Shown here in pieces: positions 19,139-29,085 of a stretch of DNA of 64,000 nucleotides. The first letter of the stretch is position 1, and every line of letters starts with the position of its first letter. Source of the stretch: Nitrosospira multiformis (GTDB lineage Bacteria > Pseudomonadota > Gammaproteobacteria > Burkholderiales > Nitrosomonadaceae); the NCBI RefSeq assembly GCF_900110185.1, contig NZ_FOCT01000012.1, positions 43,800 to 107,799 on the forward strand. Direction: 5' to 3'. Made by a program: the position numbers and the translations under genes. The notes under the pieces are model-generated. The model ran no database searches. It saw only the letters and a program-made list of their open reading frames with translations, and was not told the origin of the DNA.

Positions 19139-20983
19139 ATGCACCCATTGCTCAATACTATTACCGATCCTGTCAAGCTGCGGGCACTGGAACGCAAGTT
19201 GTTGCCGCAGCTTGCGGACGAGTTACGCCAATTCCTGGTTGAATCGGTAGCCAAAACCGGCGGTCATCTGTCCTCCAATCTTGGCACGGTCGAACTGACC
19301 ATCGCACTGCACTACGTTTTCAATACACCCTACGACCGCCTGGTATGGGATGTGGGCCACCAGACCTATGTCCATAAAATTCTGACCGGACGGCGCGAAG
19401 GCATGAGCAAATTGCGCATGCGCGGCGGTATCGCCGGCTTTCCGCGCCGGGATGAAAGTGAGTATGACGCTTTCGGCACCGCTCACTCCAGCACCTCCAT
19501 CAGCGCTGCGCTTGGGATGGCAGTAGCATCGCAGCGGGAAGGCAAGAAGCGGTCCGTGGTCGCGGTGATCGGTGATGGCGCGATGAGTGCCGGCATGGCG
19601 TTCGAGGCTTTGAATAATGCCGGCGCCATGGATACCGACCTGCTGGTCATTCTGAACGACAACGATATGTCGATTTCCCGGCCAGTGGGAGCGCTCAACA
19701 ATTATCTGGCGCGGCTCATGTCCGGTCAGTTTTATGCAACCGCGCGGCGCGCCGGCGAGAAAATGCTGGGGGTGGTTCCACACGTGCTGGAACTTGCCAA
19801 GCGTGCCGAGGAGCATGTAAAAGGCATGGTGACGCCAAGCACGTTGTTTGAAGAATTCGGTTTCAATTATATCGGGCCTATTGATGGCCATGATCTTGAC
19901 GTGCTTGTCAGCACGCTCAACAACATCAGGCATCTTCGCGGTCCCCAGTTTCTGCACGTGGTAACCCGTAAGGGAGCGGGGTACAAGGCAGCGGAAGACG
20001 ATCCGATTCTTTATCACGGCGTAACAAGGTTCAATCCCGATGCGGGCATCATTCCCAAGGCTTCAGCCAAGCCGTCCTATACCCAGATTTTCGGGGATTG
20101 GCTGTGTGACATGGCGGCATTGGACCAGCGTCTGGTAGGGATCACTCCGGCCATGCGGGAGGGATCGGGTATGGTGAGGTTTTCCCACGAGTATCCCGAT
20201 CGTTATTTTGACGTGGGCATCGCCGAGCAGCATGCCGTCACTTTCGCAGCCGGTCTCGCATGCGATGGGTTGAAGCCGGTGGTGGCGATCTATTCGACAT
20301 TTCTCCAGCGCGCATATGACCAGCTGATTCATGACGTTGCCATTCAGAATCTTCCTGTCGTGTTTGCCATAGACCGTGCCGGACTGGTGGGAGCAGACGG
20401 ACCTACTCATGCGGGGAGTTTCGATCTGACTTACCTGCGCTGTATCCCGAACATTACCGTAATGGCCCCTTCGGATGAGAACGAATGCCGCCAGATGCTG
20501 TATACCGCTTTTCAGATGAATACGCCTGCCGCTGTGCGCTACCCCCGAGGTTCAGGTAGCGGTGTGGTCCCGCAGAAAGAGATGCAGATGCTGCCGATCG
20601 GACGCGGTGAAATACGGCGGGAGGGAGCGGAAATTGCATTGCTCGCGTTCGGCAGCATGCTCCAGCCTTGTCTTGAGGCGGCGGAAGAATTGAATGCGAC
20701 AGTCGCCAATATGCGTTTTGTCAAACCCCTGGACGATGATCTCGTTGCATCGCTGGCAGCCAATCACGAATTGCTTGTTACTGTGGAGGAAAACACTGTC
20801 ATGGGCGGCGCAGGCAGCGCGGTTCTGGAATCACTATCTGCCCGAGGTCGTACAGTTCCGGTATTGCAGCTGGGTCTGCCGGACACTTTCCTCGACCAGG
20901 GCGACCCTTCTCAGATGTTGAGCGAGTGCGGACTGGATAGGGAAGGTATCGTACGCGCCATAAGAGCGAGATTCCCGAAGTAA
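19139..20983 (+). CDS. dxs: 1-deoxy-D-xylulose-5-phosphate synthase
   Basis: A 614-residue thiamine-diphosphate enzyme, first step of the MEP isoprenoid pathway (pyruvate + glyceraldehyde 3-phosphate). The N-terminal histidines are in [17 protein letters not shown] and [15 protein letters not shown]. The ThDP motif is [18 protein letters not shown] near residue 145. The central domain has the catalytic glutamate in [18 protein letters not shown]. It follows ispA in the same direction, coupling precursor supply to prenyl chain formation. Confidence 0.97.
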   Translation: MHPLLNTITDPVKLRALERKLLPQLADELRQFLVESVAKTGGHLSSNLGTVELTIALHYVFNTPYDRLVWDVGHQTYVHKILTGRREGMSKLRMRGGIAGFPRRDESEYDAFGTAHSSTSISAALGMAVASQREGKKRSVVAVIGDGAMSAGMAFEALNNAGAMDTDLLVILNDNDMSISRPVGALNNYLARLMSGQFYATARRAGEKMLGVVPHVLELAKRAEEHVKGMVTPSTLFEEFGFNYIGPIDGHDLDVLVSTLNNIRHLRGPQFLHVVTRKGAGYKAAEDDPILYHGVTRFNPDAGIIPKASAKPSYTQIFGDWLCDMAALDQRLVGITPAMREGSGMVRFSHEYPDRYFDVGIAEQHAVTFAAGLACDGLKPVVAIYSTFLQRAYDQLIHDVAIQNLPVVFAIDRAGLVGADGPTHAGSFDLTYLRCIPNITVMAPSDENECRQMLYTAFQMNTPAAVRYPRGSGSGVVPQKEMQMLPIGRGEIRREGAEIALLAFGSMLQPCLEAAEELNATVANMRFVKPLDDDLVASLAANHELLVTVEENTVMGGAGSAVLESLSARGRTVPVLQLGLPDTFLDQGDPSQMLSECGLDREGIVRAIRARFPK

Positions 20984-21044
20984 ACCGCTCACTTTTGCAT
21001 CGCATGCCTTTGATGTGCGATGTTCTTCCTTGCAACGGTACACG

Positions 21045-21836
21045 ATGAACAAAACGCTCATTGCAGATGTGCAAAGTGTGGCCGATACGAGACGCATTGC
21101 GATCGACAAAGCGGGGATCAGGGCAATCCGCCATCCGGTAAGGGTAATGGATAAGGCTCGCGTTCAGCATACAGTGGCCGTATTCAACATGTATGTAAAC
21201 CTGCCGCATCACCTCAAAGGCGTGCACATGTCTCGTTTTGTCGAGATGCTGAATAAGCATGATTCGGTGATCTCGGTGGAAACGTTTGAAAAGCTACTGG
21301 TTTCCATGGTGAAGAAGCTCGAGGCGGAATCCGGCGATATCGAAATGCGTTTCCCGTATTTCATCGCCAAAACCGCACCGGTTTCCGGCATAAAGAGTCT
21401 GATGGACTATGACGTTACGTTCGTCGGGCAAATCAGAAACGGAGAATACCGCTTCACTTTGAAAGTGGTCGTGCCCGTAACGAGCCTTTGCCCATGCTCC
21501 AAAGAAGTATCGGACTATGGAGCGCACAACCAGCGATCCCATATGTCCATATCAATCCGGACAAATCATTTTGTATGGATAGAAGATCTGATCCGCATGG
21601 TGGAAGACCAGGCATCCTGTGAGCTCTATGGATTGCTTAAACGCTCGGACGAAAAGTATGTCACCGAGAAGGCCTACGGTAATCCCAAGTTCGTCGAGGA
21701 TGCAGTGCGGGATATCGCATCAGTGCTCAATCGGGACGAGCGGATAGATGCTTACACAGTGGAAGCGGAAAATTTCGAATCCATTCATAATCATTCCGCA
21801 TATGCGCTGATCGAGTGCGACAAATTGAAGAGTTGA
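21045..21836 (+). CDS. folE2: GTP cyclohydrolase FolE2 (type IB)
   Basis: A 263-residue type IB GTP cyclohydrolase. It makes dihydroneopterin triphosphate for folate and queuosine-type pathways and, in other bacteria, works with metals other than zinc. Visible signatures are [47 protein letters not shown] (metal-ligand cysteine and histidine) and [10 protein letters not shown] near the end. ATG 21045 was chosen over an upstream in-frame ATG at 21015 because family proteins begin close to this point. No canonical folE is visible in the window. Confidence 0.93.
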   Translation: MNKTLIADVQSVADTRRIAIDKAGIRAIRHPVRVMDKARVQHTVAVFNMYVNLPHHLKGVHMSRFVEMLNKHDSVISVETFEKLLVSMVKKLEAESGDIEMRFPYFIAKTAPVSGIKSLMDYDVTFVGQIRNGEYRFTLKVVVPVTSLCPCSKEVSDYGAHNQRSHMSISIRTNHFVWIEDLIRMVEDQASCELYGLLKRSDEKYVTEKAYGNPKFVEDAVRDIASVLNRDERIDAYTVEAENFESIHNHSAYALIECDKLKS

Positions 21837-21960
21837 GCTCTCTCCCGTCTCGATCTGCTTCCTGCGCCCGGCTCCTTGATCCAGTGCCCCCGCTTCGGGG
21901 ATAAGGTACAGTAATAAGCGCGATCCTACGCTCAATCTGATTTTCCCCAAGGAACCAAAA

Positions 21961-21989
21961 TTGACCTTTTAGCGGCGGAAAGGTATATT
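21961..21989 (+). promoter_or_regulatory. Sigma-70 promoter of the tRNA array
   Basis: TTGACC at 21961-21966 and TATATT at 21984-21989 with a perfect 17 nt spacer. Transcription should start near 21996, just before tRNA-Pro at 22001. Confidence 0.8.
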
Positions 21990-22000
21990 ATCGCCCTTTC

Positions 22001-22077
22001 CGGGGTGTAGCGTAGCCTGGTAGCGCGCCTGGTTTGGGACCAGGATGTCGGGAGTTCAAATCTCTCCACCCCGACCA
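22001..22077 (+). tRNA. tRNA-Pro(TGG)
   Basis: Complete cloverleaf with the CCA end encoded. The acceptor stem CGGGGTG/CACCCCG and the anticodon stem-loop CCTGG-TTTGGGA-CCAGG give anticodon TGG (proline). It is the first of three tRNAs in one array. Confidence 0.96.
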
Positions 22078-22112
22078 TTCATGCTAATTCGAGGCGAAAT
22101 CCGATTTGAGTG

Positions 22113-22189
22113 GTGCCCGTAGCTCAACCGGATAGAGCACCAGCCTTCTAAGCTGGGGGTTACAGGTTCGATTCCTGTCGGGCACGCCA
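22113..22189 (+). tRNA. tRNA-Arg(TCT)
   Basis: Complete cloverleaf with encoded CCA. The acceptor stem GTGCCCG/CGGGCAC and the anticodon loop CTTCTAA between CCAGC and GCTGG give anticodon TCT (arginine). Confidence 0.96.
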
Positions 22190-22253
22190 CAAGCTATCTC
22201 TCGTCGTAGCCCTGCGGCGGGTATCGGAATTGTGTATTGCGATTTTCTCGGAT

Positions 22254-22329
22254 GGTGGCTGTAGCTCAGCGGTAGAGTCCCGGATTGTGATTCCGGTTGT
22301 CGTGGGTTCGATCCCCATCAGCCACCCCA
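22254..22329 (+). tRNA. tRNA-His(GTG)
   Basis: Complete cloverleaf with the extra G at position -1 typical of tRNA-His, opposite a discriminator C. The acceptor stem GTGGCTG/CAGCCAC and the anticodon loop TTGTGAT between CCGGA and TCCGG give anticodon GTG; CCA is encoded. Confidence 0.96.
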
Positions 22330-23343
22330 AAATATCTACCCATCCATTTCATTCAATGCGAGACTTTGCGCACCGCAGATCCTCGCTATTTGAACTTGCC
22401 CTGCGTAGCGTGAAGTAAACGGCATAACCATGGCTAATCAGTTGTGCACAGCATGACGTACACAACCTTTCAGTTTGAAATCTTTTGTAGTAGAGTCTTA
22501 AAAACGGGTGGGCTATGGGTAAAGTGCGACGAAACAAGGAACTTTATCAGAGTCAGGATTTCACCCTTTTCCTGCTTGGGAGCCGAAAGCAATCAACTCC
22601 CATACTTAACTCTCCATAAATTCAGATCATGATTCCTTCACAACTGACCGGGACTGCTTCTATTGTCAGCAATTTTGCATAACTCGTTTACGTACGCCGG
22701 CAACGCAAGAGGGTCCTCTCCAACCGGGTACCCCTGGTTTTATCCAGTTTCAGCCTTCACACTTGCGAAGCACGTGGATCTGCCGGTAGCAGCCCCTAAA
22801 CACCCCCTTGTTCGGGCACCCAATATGCCCTTCGTAATACCTGCTTCGGATCTTGATTCCGATCATCAAACTTCCTCCCAAGCAGCAAATTTATATTTAT
22901 TGAGGTTATGTGAATTAGCGAACAGACAGTCTTTTTATTACCGGTAATATTTGATCCTTGCCCTATTGCTGTTCTCACTCTTGCTCTTTTGCAGATAGTT
23001 TTTGCAGGTAGTAGTCGTTAGCAGGGAAGACTTTTCACCTGTTATCCTTGATATCGATGTAGCGGTATATGGAAATACTTTGGTAACAGTAGTGAGTCAT
23101 TATTTCGAATACTCCCGATAAGGCGGAAGCCCAAAATGAAGCACGGTGTCGAGCAGAACTCACAGCATCCAACATTGGAAAGACTGACGGGGAAACCAGG
23201 GGCGTTTGTGCTGTATCAGAGAAAGAACAACCAACTACGGAATGTAACGGCAGCGTCCGCCCAAAATTTACATTCGTTTTATCGCCAGTATTAAAGCCTG
23301 AGTTATTTAACCCATTCAATAAACCAATTACTCACAAAATAAA
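22330..23343. other. Long spacer between the tRNA array and the EPS locus
   Basis: About 1 kb with only short frames that lack ribosome sites or recognisable domains on either strand. Base composition is more AT-rich than the flanking genes. It should contain the promoter of the LuxR-type regulator gene at its right end. Nothing further is supported. Confidence 0.5.
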
Positions 23344-24147
23344 ATGGGTTTCTTCCCTCCGTTCACTGATGATCATCTTCAGCGTTACTTTCGCATCATT
23401 CAGGAAGGAACAGCAGTTCGCCGCCATTTTGACCTGTTAAAATGGCTGCAAGGGGAAGTGCAGCATTATTTGCCCCACGAGATCCTGCTTGCGGCTTGGG
23501 GCGATTTCGGTTCGAATAATGTCCGATACGATATCATTTCTCCGCTGCCCGGTCTCAGAACGGCGCAATTGCAGTTGGACCGGCTTTCTCCATTGTTGCG
23601 CGTATCCTACAACCGTTGGATTGAGATGGGACGCATTCCTTGTGCATCCAGGGTTTGCGAGGCGCAGTTGGGGATGTCGGAGATTCTTCAGGGGGATGGG
23701 GCAGCGCACTGTTCTTTCGGAAGAGCGTTACGCAACATGCGTTCGTCACTGTTCCATGGTATCAGTGATGAGCGCGGACACCATGATTGCCTTTATGTCG
23801 TCTTCAGTTCGAAGGATAAGCTTGACGATTCAACATTGATCGCAATGGAAATTCTGCTGCCTTACCTTGATACGGCTTTGCGCCGCGTAACACCCTTGCC
23901 GCAGCACTCCTGCGGCCCCTCCCTCCTTGCAGATGCGCCGGGGTTCGATCTCCATGGACTGAGCGAGCGAGAAGTCGAAATAATGACTTGGGTAAGAAAG
24001 GGCAAAACAAATGCCGAAATCGGCAGTATCCTGCGCATCAGTTCTTACACTGTCAAAAACCACCTGCACCAGATATTCCGGAAACTCGATGTCTACAACC
24101 GGGTACAAGCAATTTCTAAAATTGAGCAACGCGTTGGTCATGGCTGA
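23344..24147 (+). CDS. epsA: LuxR-family transcriptional regulator EpsA, XrtB/PEP-CTERM-associated type
   Basis: A 267-residue regulator. The last 65 residues are a LuxR/GerE helix-turn-helix: LSEREVEIMTWVRKGKTNAEIG then SSYTVKNHLHQIFRKL. The N-terminal 190 residues form an unassigned sensor domain with no phospho-acceptor pattern or autoinducer-domain signature that I can recognise. Regulators of this form head exosortase-B exopolysaccharide loci in methylotrophic and nitrifying betaproteobacteria. It overlaps the next gene by 8 nt, so it is co-expressed with the initiating transferase and probably regulates the locus. Confidence 0.85.
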   Translation: MGFFPPFTDDHLQRYFRIIQEGTAVRRHFDLLKWLQGEVQHYLPHEILLAAWGDFGSNNVRYDIISPLPGLRTAQLQLDRLSPLLRVSYNRWIEMGRIPCASRVCEAQLGMSEILQGDGAAHCSFGRALRNMRSSLFHGISDERGHHDCLYVVFSSKDKLDDSTLIAMEILLPYLDTALRRVTPLPQHSCGPSLLADAPGFDLHGLSEREVEIMTWVRKGKTNAEIGSILRISSYTVKNHLHQIFRKLDVYNRVQAISKIEQRVGHG

Positions 24148-25558
24148 GGCAAATCCCACATTTTCCGCTTCAACTGTTACCGCTCGCCAGGTGAAAGGCC
24201 CGCTGGCTAACAATATGTTGAGCGCGGTCGAGTCGGTGCTTGATCCGGCAGTACTGACACTTTCGTTATGGCTGATAAGCACCAGTTTCGAAGGCGAATT
24301 ACTCCCGCCTTATTTGATCCTGTCGGTGATCGTGTTCTCTATCTCCTTTCCGGGTGCGTCACATCTCCGATCATCCGTCAAAGTCCTTATCTTCGACGTG
24401 TTCTATACCTGGTTCTGGATGGCTTTGCTACTTTTTTTTCTCGGTTTTGCAACTGGCTATATCGCGCAGTTCTCAAGGCAGGTGCTCATCACATGGCTAT
24501 GGGCTGCCCCCTTAAGTCAAATCGGCGTCCATCTGCTGTTTCGTATCGCCGCACCCTATCTTCTCATGCTCCAGGGTCCACCGCAGCGCGCCATCATAGT
24601 CGGCATGAACGAGCAGGGAGTGGCACTCGCCCGTCGTATCCATGAGACGCGTTATTCGAATATGGAACTGTCCGGTTTTTTTGATGATCGGAATGAGAGC
24701 CGACTTTCGCACGCGCGGCATAATCCCTTGCTCGGAAGGCTTCGAGAACTTCCCGAATTTGTCAAGGAGCATCGCATTCAGTTCATTTATCTGTCGTTGC
24801 CGATGGCTTCCCAGCCACGCATTCTGCATGTTCTCGAAGAACTGAAAGATACGACGGCCTCCATCTATTTTGTACCCGACATGTTTATTACGGATCTTAT
24901 TCAGGCGCGCAGTGGCACAGTGTGTGGTACACCGGTTATCGCTGTCTGCGAATCGCCTTTTACGGGCTCCAATGGGATGGTCAAGCGCGCAAGCGACATT
25001 ATCCTCTCCCTACTTATACTACTACTCATATCACCACTTCTGCTGCTCATCGCGACTGCCATCCGGCTGGATTCGCCAGGCCCCATTATTTTCAAGCAGC
25101 GACGCTATGGACTGGACGGAGAGGAAATCCTTGTTTACAAGTTTCGATCGATGAGTGTCTGCGAAGATGGGAATACCATTCGGCAAGCACAAAGGAATGA
25201 TAACCGCATAACCCGCGTTGGGGCTTTCCTGCGGAAGAATTCCCTGGATGAATTGCCGCAGTTCATCAATGTATTGCAGGGGCGCATGAGCATTGTCGGT
25301 CCCCGGCCTCATGCAGTAGCGCACAACGAGATATATCGCAATCTTATAAAAGGCTACATGATCCGGCACAAGGTAAAGCCGGGAATTACGGGTTGGGCGC
25401 AGGTCAACGGCTACCGTGGGGAGACGCGAACCCTGGACAAGATGCAGGCACGCATCGATCATGATCTCGATTATTTGCGCAACTGGTCGTTGCGGCTCGA
25501 TTTGCACATCATCTGCAAGACTATTCTGGTAGTACTGAAAGATCGAGCTGCATATTAA
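24140..25558 (+). CDS. Undecaprenyl-phosphate sugar phosphotransferase (initiating)
   Basis: A 472-residue polyprenyl-phosphate hexose-1-phosphate transferase of the WcaJ/WbaP type, which starts repeat-unit synthesis on undecaprenyl phosphate. The N-terminal half has four or five membrane helices and a CoA-binding-like domain ([17 protein letters not shown]). The C-terminal catalytic part has a membrane segment, then [46 protein letters not shown] and [17 protein letters not shown]. The start at ATG 24140 overlaps epsA by 8 nt; an upstream extension to 24011 is unlikely. Glucose is the usual sugar, but this is not certain. Confidence 0.9.
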   Translation: MAEANPTFSASTVTARQVKGPLANNMLSAVESVLDPAVLTLSLWLISTSFEGELLPPYLILSVIVFSISFPGASHLRSSVKVLIFDVFYTWFWMALLLFFLGFATGYIAQFSRQVLITWLWAAPLSQIGVHLLFRIAAPYLLMLQGPPQRAIIVGMNEQGVALARRIHETRYSNMELSGFFDDRNESRLSHARHNPLLGRLRELPEFVKEHRIQFIYLSLPMASQPRILHVLEELKDTTASIYFVPDMFITDLIQARSGTVCGTPVIAVCESPFTGSNGMVKRASDIILSLLILLLISPLLLLIATAIRLDSPGPIIFKQRRYGLDGEEILVYKFRSMSVCEDGNTIRQAQRNDNRITRVGAFLRKNSLDELPQFINVLQGRMSIVGPRPHAVAHNEIYRNLIKGYMIRHKVKPGITGWAQVNGYRGETRTLDKMQARIDHDLDYLRNWSLRLDLHIICKTILVVLKDRAAY

Positions 25559-25641
25559 GTGTAAGTGCTTCTCTCATGCGCCGCAAAGCCTCTCAGTAAT
25601 CATTAACACGAATAACACTTCCGCTATCTTCCCGTTAGTCA

Positions 25642-25657
25642 AGGTGATACTCTTGCA
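25642..25657 (+). promoter_or_regulatory. Possible sigma-54 (-24/-12) promoter before epsL
   Basis: AGGTGATACTCTTGCA has GG and GC at the exact sigma-54 spacing, with TTGCA matching the -12 element; the -24 element is only a partial match to TGGCAC. It would start transcription about 25 nt before the epsL ATG. PEP-CTERM systems are known to use RpoN with PrsK/PrsR in related bacteria, which makes this worth testing. Confidence 0.3.
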
Positions 25658-25692
25658 GCCTCCTTTGTATCGGAAAGATAGAGATATCTAAA

Positions 25693-27009
25693 ATGAAAAA
25701 AAGATTGCCGTTAAATCTTTCCCTTGGTCGCTGTCGTTGGATCGCAGTAATTGCTTCTTCAGGTTTTTTTTTGTTGGATGCGCAACAGGTAATGGCTCAA
25801 CAGATGCCACATCCCCCCAGGATGATTCCCGACAAGACTTTCAGCGTGACCGCGGGCACCACATTTACGTACGACAGCAATGTCTTTCGTTTGTCTCCCC
25901 TCGTTAATCCGGTTGCATTAACCGGTCAACCGCGGAGAGCCGATCAGATCATTATCACGTCTGCAACTCTTGGGTTTAATAAAACATATTCCCTGCAACG
26001 CTTCGAGGTAACCGGTACCCTGGTTGATAACCGTTACATGAATTTTGATTTTCTTGATTTTCTCGGGAAAAATTACAATGCGGCCTGGCACTGGTATGCA
26101 ACCCCTTACCTTCATGGCAGATTGACTAGCCGCCACAGTGAAGCGCTTAACAATTTTGCAAACCTCTCCGGTTTTGTGAATGGTACGAACCGCAATCTGC
26201 GCACCATTGACAACTATCATTTCGATGGGGTTCTTGAGCTTAACAGGGCTTGGCATCTCATTGGCGGTCTTGACCATAGCGTCATGAAGAACAGCCGGAT
26301 AACCATTCAGGATTTCAACAACAAGATTTCCTCGGTGGAGGGGGGAATACGCTATGTCTCAAGTTCCGGTGGTTCGCTCACTTACAAAGTGAGAAGCGGG
26401 CGCGGGGAGTTCATCAATCGACCGGAGCCTCTTGCCGACGTTCTCTTTGACACCCGTTTCGATGAAATGGAGCACGAGCTCCGCATGCGTTGGCCCATCA
26501 CGGTCAAGACCTCCATAGAAGGACGAATCGGCTACCTCGATCGTAAGCATGCTCATTTTTCCCAGCGAAACTTCGCCGGCTTCGTGGGCGATCTCAATAT
26601 AAGTTGGATGCCGACCAGCAAACTGCAGTTGACGGGGGGATGGTCCAGGCAATTGTCCAATTTCCAGACTGCACCATTTGCCTTTCAGAATTCTATCTTT
26701 GAGCGTTTCTCGAGTAGTTACATTGCCACCAATCGCTTCTCGATTGCCCCGACTTGGCAAATCACGGAAAAGACTGCATTGAGGGTGCGCTATGATTATG
26801 TTCTCAGTGATTTTCATGGCGCTGTTGTTCCTCTTCCTACAGAGAACCGGAGCGATCAAATGCATTCCGGTTTGGTTGCTCTTGATTGGCGGCCACTTAA
26901 CACACTCTATTTAAGCGCCGCTTTTCATCGGGATCATCGCAGTTCCAATCATCGTGGCTTTGATTTTGACAGCACTGCAGGAAGTGTTTCGGCCACGCTT
27001 AATTTTTGA
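25693..27009 (+). CDS. epsL: EpsL, XrtB-associated outer-membrane beta-barrel protein
   Basis: A 438-residue secreted protein. A signal peptide ends near VMAQQMP; the body has alternating amphipathic strands (SVTAGTTFTYDSNVFRLSP, repeated YSLQRFEVTG-like strands, and a C-terminal SVSATLNF ending in phenylalanine), as in outer-membrane barrels. It fits the EpsL family of exosortase-B exopolysaccharide loci, thought to be the outer-membrane exit or a secretion partner. The gene is separated from the transferase gene by 134 nt that may hold a promoter. The phenylalanine C-terminus supports BAM-dependent insertion. Confidence 0.85.
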   Translation: MKKRLPLNLSLGRCRWIAVIASSGFFLLDAQQVMAQQMPHPPRMIPDKTFSVTAGTTFTYDSNVFRLSPLVNPVALTGQPRRADQIIITSATLGFNKTYSLQRFEVTGTLVDNRYMNFDFLDFLGKNYNAAWHWYATPYLHGRLTSRHSEALNNFANLSGFVNGTNRNLRTIDNYHFDGVLELNRAWHLIGGLDHSVMKNSRITIQDFNNKISSVEGGIRYVSSSGGSLTYKVRSGRGEFINRPEPLADVLFDTRFDEMEHELRMRWPITVKTSIEGRIGYLDRKHAHFSQRNFAGFVGDLNISWMPTSKLQLTGGWSRQLSNFQTAPFAFQNSIFERFSSSYIATNRFSIAPTWQITEKTALRVRYDYVLSDFHGAVVPLPTENRSDQMHSGLVALDWRPLNTLYLSAAFHRDHRSSNHRGFDFDSTAGSVSATLNF

Positions 27010-27275
27010 TGATCAAGCAACCCATGTTTCGCTATTATTACTATTGAGAGGAGTTGGGAAAAGGTGATTTACAATGGGAGTCTGATAGTACGAACGGACT
27101 ATTGCGGCCAAATACTACCTCGGCTACCGTGGTTGTCAGGTACCTGAATTACACGCCTGTATTGACGAGAGTCTGTACTGGCAGGAAGTGTAAAATACTT
27201 GAAAACACAGAATTGTTTTAAATTATTTGTCCTATTCTTTAACCGAAAAGCCAATGGCTCAACAAATTTGATCAT

Positions 27276-28247
27276 ATGAAAATGAATCGTCAGAAATTCA
27301 TAACGGCACTATTATTCCCGTTGCTTGCTTTAGGACTCGTGGCCTGCGACAAAAAAGAATCACAACAACCAGTCAGTCAGGTAGCGGCCAAAGTAAATTC
27401 CGGCGAAATCTCCGTGCATCAACTTAATTATGTTCTGGCCAGAGCCACGCGCAATAGCGCAAGTTCTCCGGAAAACGCCTCCAAGATTCGGCGGGAAGTT
27501 CTTGATCGCCTCGTCGATCAGGAGCTTGCGGTAGAGCAGGCTATCAATAAAAAACTTGACCGTTCACCGGAAGTTCTCATGGCGTTGGATAACGCCCGTA
27601 GAGAGATTCTTGCACGCGCCTATCTCGAGCAGATCACTGCGGCTACTCCAAAGCCAACCGTCGAAGAAGCAAAAAACTACTATTCGGAACATCCGCAGCT
27701 TTTCGCGGAACGCCGCATTTATAACATACAGGAAATTGTGCTTCCTTCATCAGCCGGTGTCGCGGACGAGTTGCGGCAAATGCTCGACTCAGGCAAGCCC
27801 ATGGAAGACATTGCAAAGTGGCTGAAAGGCAAGGAGATAAAATTTGCCGCTGGCAGCGCAACACGTTCTGCCGAGCAGATTCCTCTTGAGCTCCTGCCCC
27901 AGATACATCCGCTGAAACCCGGCCAGGGCCTGCTCATCCAGGGTCCGCAATCGATTACCCTCATGCGGATTGCCGCCGCACAAACAGCGCCGATTACCGA
28001 AGCAGCAGCGTTGCCGCGTATCCAGCAGTTTCTTGGAAATCAGCGCGCGGCGGAAGCCGCGAGGGGGGAAATAAAGGCTCTCAAGGCAAAAGCCAATATC
28101 ACCTACATGGGCGAATTCGCTACTTCGGATAAAAATGCATCCGGCGGAGAACATTCCGTTTCGTCAGTCGCCAGTGCTACGGATACGAGTTCGTCGCAAG
28201 TCGATAATACCGGCCTTGAAAAGGGTGCGGCTGGTTTGTTGAGATAA
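27276..28247 (+). CDS. epsD: EpsD-family peptidyl-prolyl isomerase lipoprotein
   Basis: A 323-residue SurA/PrsA-like protein. The signal peptide carries the lipobox LVAC with lipidation predicted at about Cys25. A SurA-like N-terminal helical part (SVHQLNYVLARATRN, VLDRLVDQELAVEQAI) is followed by a parvulin-type region around residues 130-240, and the tail is Ser/Thr-rich. EpsD proteins accompany exosortase-B loci and probably help fold EpsL or the exporter. About 266 nt upstream is non-coding. Downstream, epsE begins after 28 nt, so epsD-epsE-epsF-epsG probably form one unit. Confidence 0.85.
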   Translation: MKMNRQKFITALLFPLLALGLVACDKKESQQPVSQVAAKVNSGEISVHQLNYVLARATRNSASSPENASKIRREVLDRLVDQELAVEQAINKKLDRSPEVLMALDNARREILARAYLEQITAATPKPTVEEAKNYYSEHPQLFAERRIYNIQEIVLPSSAGVADELRQMLDSGKPMEDIAKWLKGKEIKFAAGSATRSAEQIPLELLPQIHPLKPGQGLLIQGPQSITLMRIAAAQTAPITEAAALPRIQQFLGNQRAAEAARGEIKALKAKANITYMGEFATSDKNASGGEHSVSSVASATDTSSSQVDNTGLEKGAAGLLR

Positions 28248-28275
28248 CGCAATTATCAAGAGGAAGTTCGACAAT

Positions 28276-29070
28276 ATGTTCCAAATTTTGGTTCGTACCT
28301 TGATCCTTTTATCAATGTTGTCTTCGGCTCAGGTTTTTGCCGAGAGTCCTGACTACCCGCTGGGTCCGGGTGATATCCTGCGCATTCAGGTTTTTCAGAA
28401 CCCTGACCTTACTACTGAAACCCGGGTTTCCGAAAGTGGTTCCATCACGTTTCCGCTGGTGGGCGCTGTCGAGGTCGGAGGGCTTTCTGTTGCTTCCGCC
28501 GAAAATAAACTTGCAGCCGCCCTTAAAAAGGGTGGTTTCATAAAGCAACCCCAGGTGACCATTGTCCTCCTGCAGATGCGAGGCAATCAGGTGAGTGTGC
28601 TGGGTCAGGTCAATCGACCGGGACGCTTTCCACTGGAAACCCTGAGTAGAGTGAGTGACATGCTGGCTGCCGCGGGAGGTACCACCCCGCTCGGCGATGA
28701 TTTCGCAATCGTTACCGGTACACGCAACGGACAGGCCTTCCGAAAGGTGATTGATATTCCCGCACTCTATCTGGAAGAGAGATCCGATGAAGATATCATC
28801 CTTGCTGGAGGAGACACGATTTATGTTCACCGGGCTCCCGTTTTCTATATTTACGGCGAGGCACAGCGACCCGGCGCTTATCGTATTGAGCGAGGCATGA
28901 CGGTAATGCAGGCTTTGGCTCAGGGCGGTGGGCCCACTCCGCGAGGGAGCGAATGGTGGTTGCGTCTTGATCGCAGAAACGCGGATGGAGTCGTGGAGAG
29001 GCTTTCACCCAAGATGACCGACGCTGTCCAGCCCAACGACATAATCTATGTGCGAGAAAGCATTTTTTAA
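28276..29070 (+). CDS. epsE: Polysaccharide export outer-membrane protein EpsE (Wza-like)
   Basis: A 264-residue exporter with a signal peptide cleaved near VFAES. The poly-export domain begins YPLGPGDILRIQVFQNPDLT, followed by SLBB-type repeats with VSVLGQVNRPGRFPLE and FYIYGEAQRPGAYRIERGMTV. In Wza-type systems this forms the outer-membrane channel that works with the chain-length protein. No lipobox cysteine is evident, unlike E. coli Wza. It is preceded by AGGAAGTT and followed 15 nt later by epsF. Confidence 0.92.
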   Translation: MFQILVRTLILLSMLSSAQVFAESPDYPLGPGDILRIQVFQNPDLTTETRVSESGSITFPLVGAVEVGGLSVASAENKLAAALKKGGFIKQPQVTIVLLQMRGNQVSVLGQVNRPGRFPLETLSRVSDMLAAAGGTTPLGDDFAIVTGTRNGQAFRKVIDIPALYLEERSDEDIILAGGDTIYVHRAPVFYIYGEAQRPGAYRIERGMTVMQALAQGGGPTPRGSEWWLRLDRRNADGVVERLSPKMTDAVQPNDIIYVRESIF

Positions 29071-29085
29071 GCGTCTTCCGTACCT

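Noticed and set aside
19223..20017. A 264-codon minus-strand frame
   Set aside because: It lies inside dxs on the opposite strand, with shadow-like composition and no ribosome site.
22001..22329. tRNA array as an integration site for the downstream region
   Set aside because: No duplicated tRNA 3' end, integrase gene or phage gene is visible on either side.
22663..22947. A 94-codon plus-strand frame in the 1-kb spacer before the EPS locus
   Set aside because: No ribosome site or family resemblance; codon use is unlike the neighbours.
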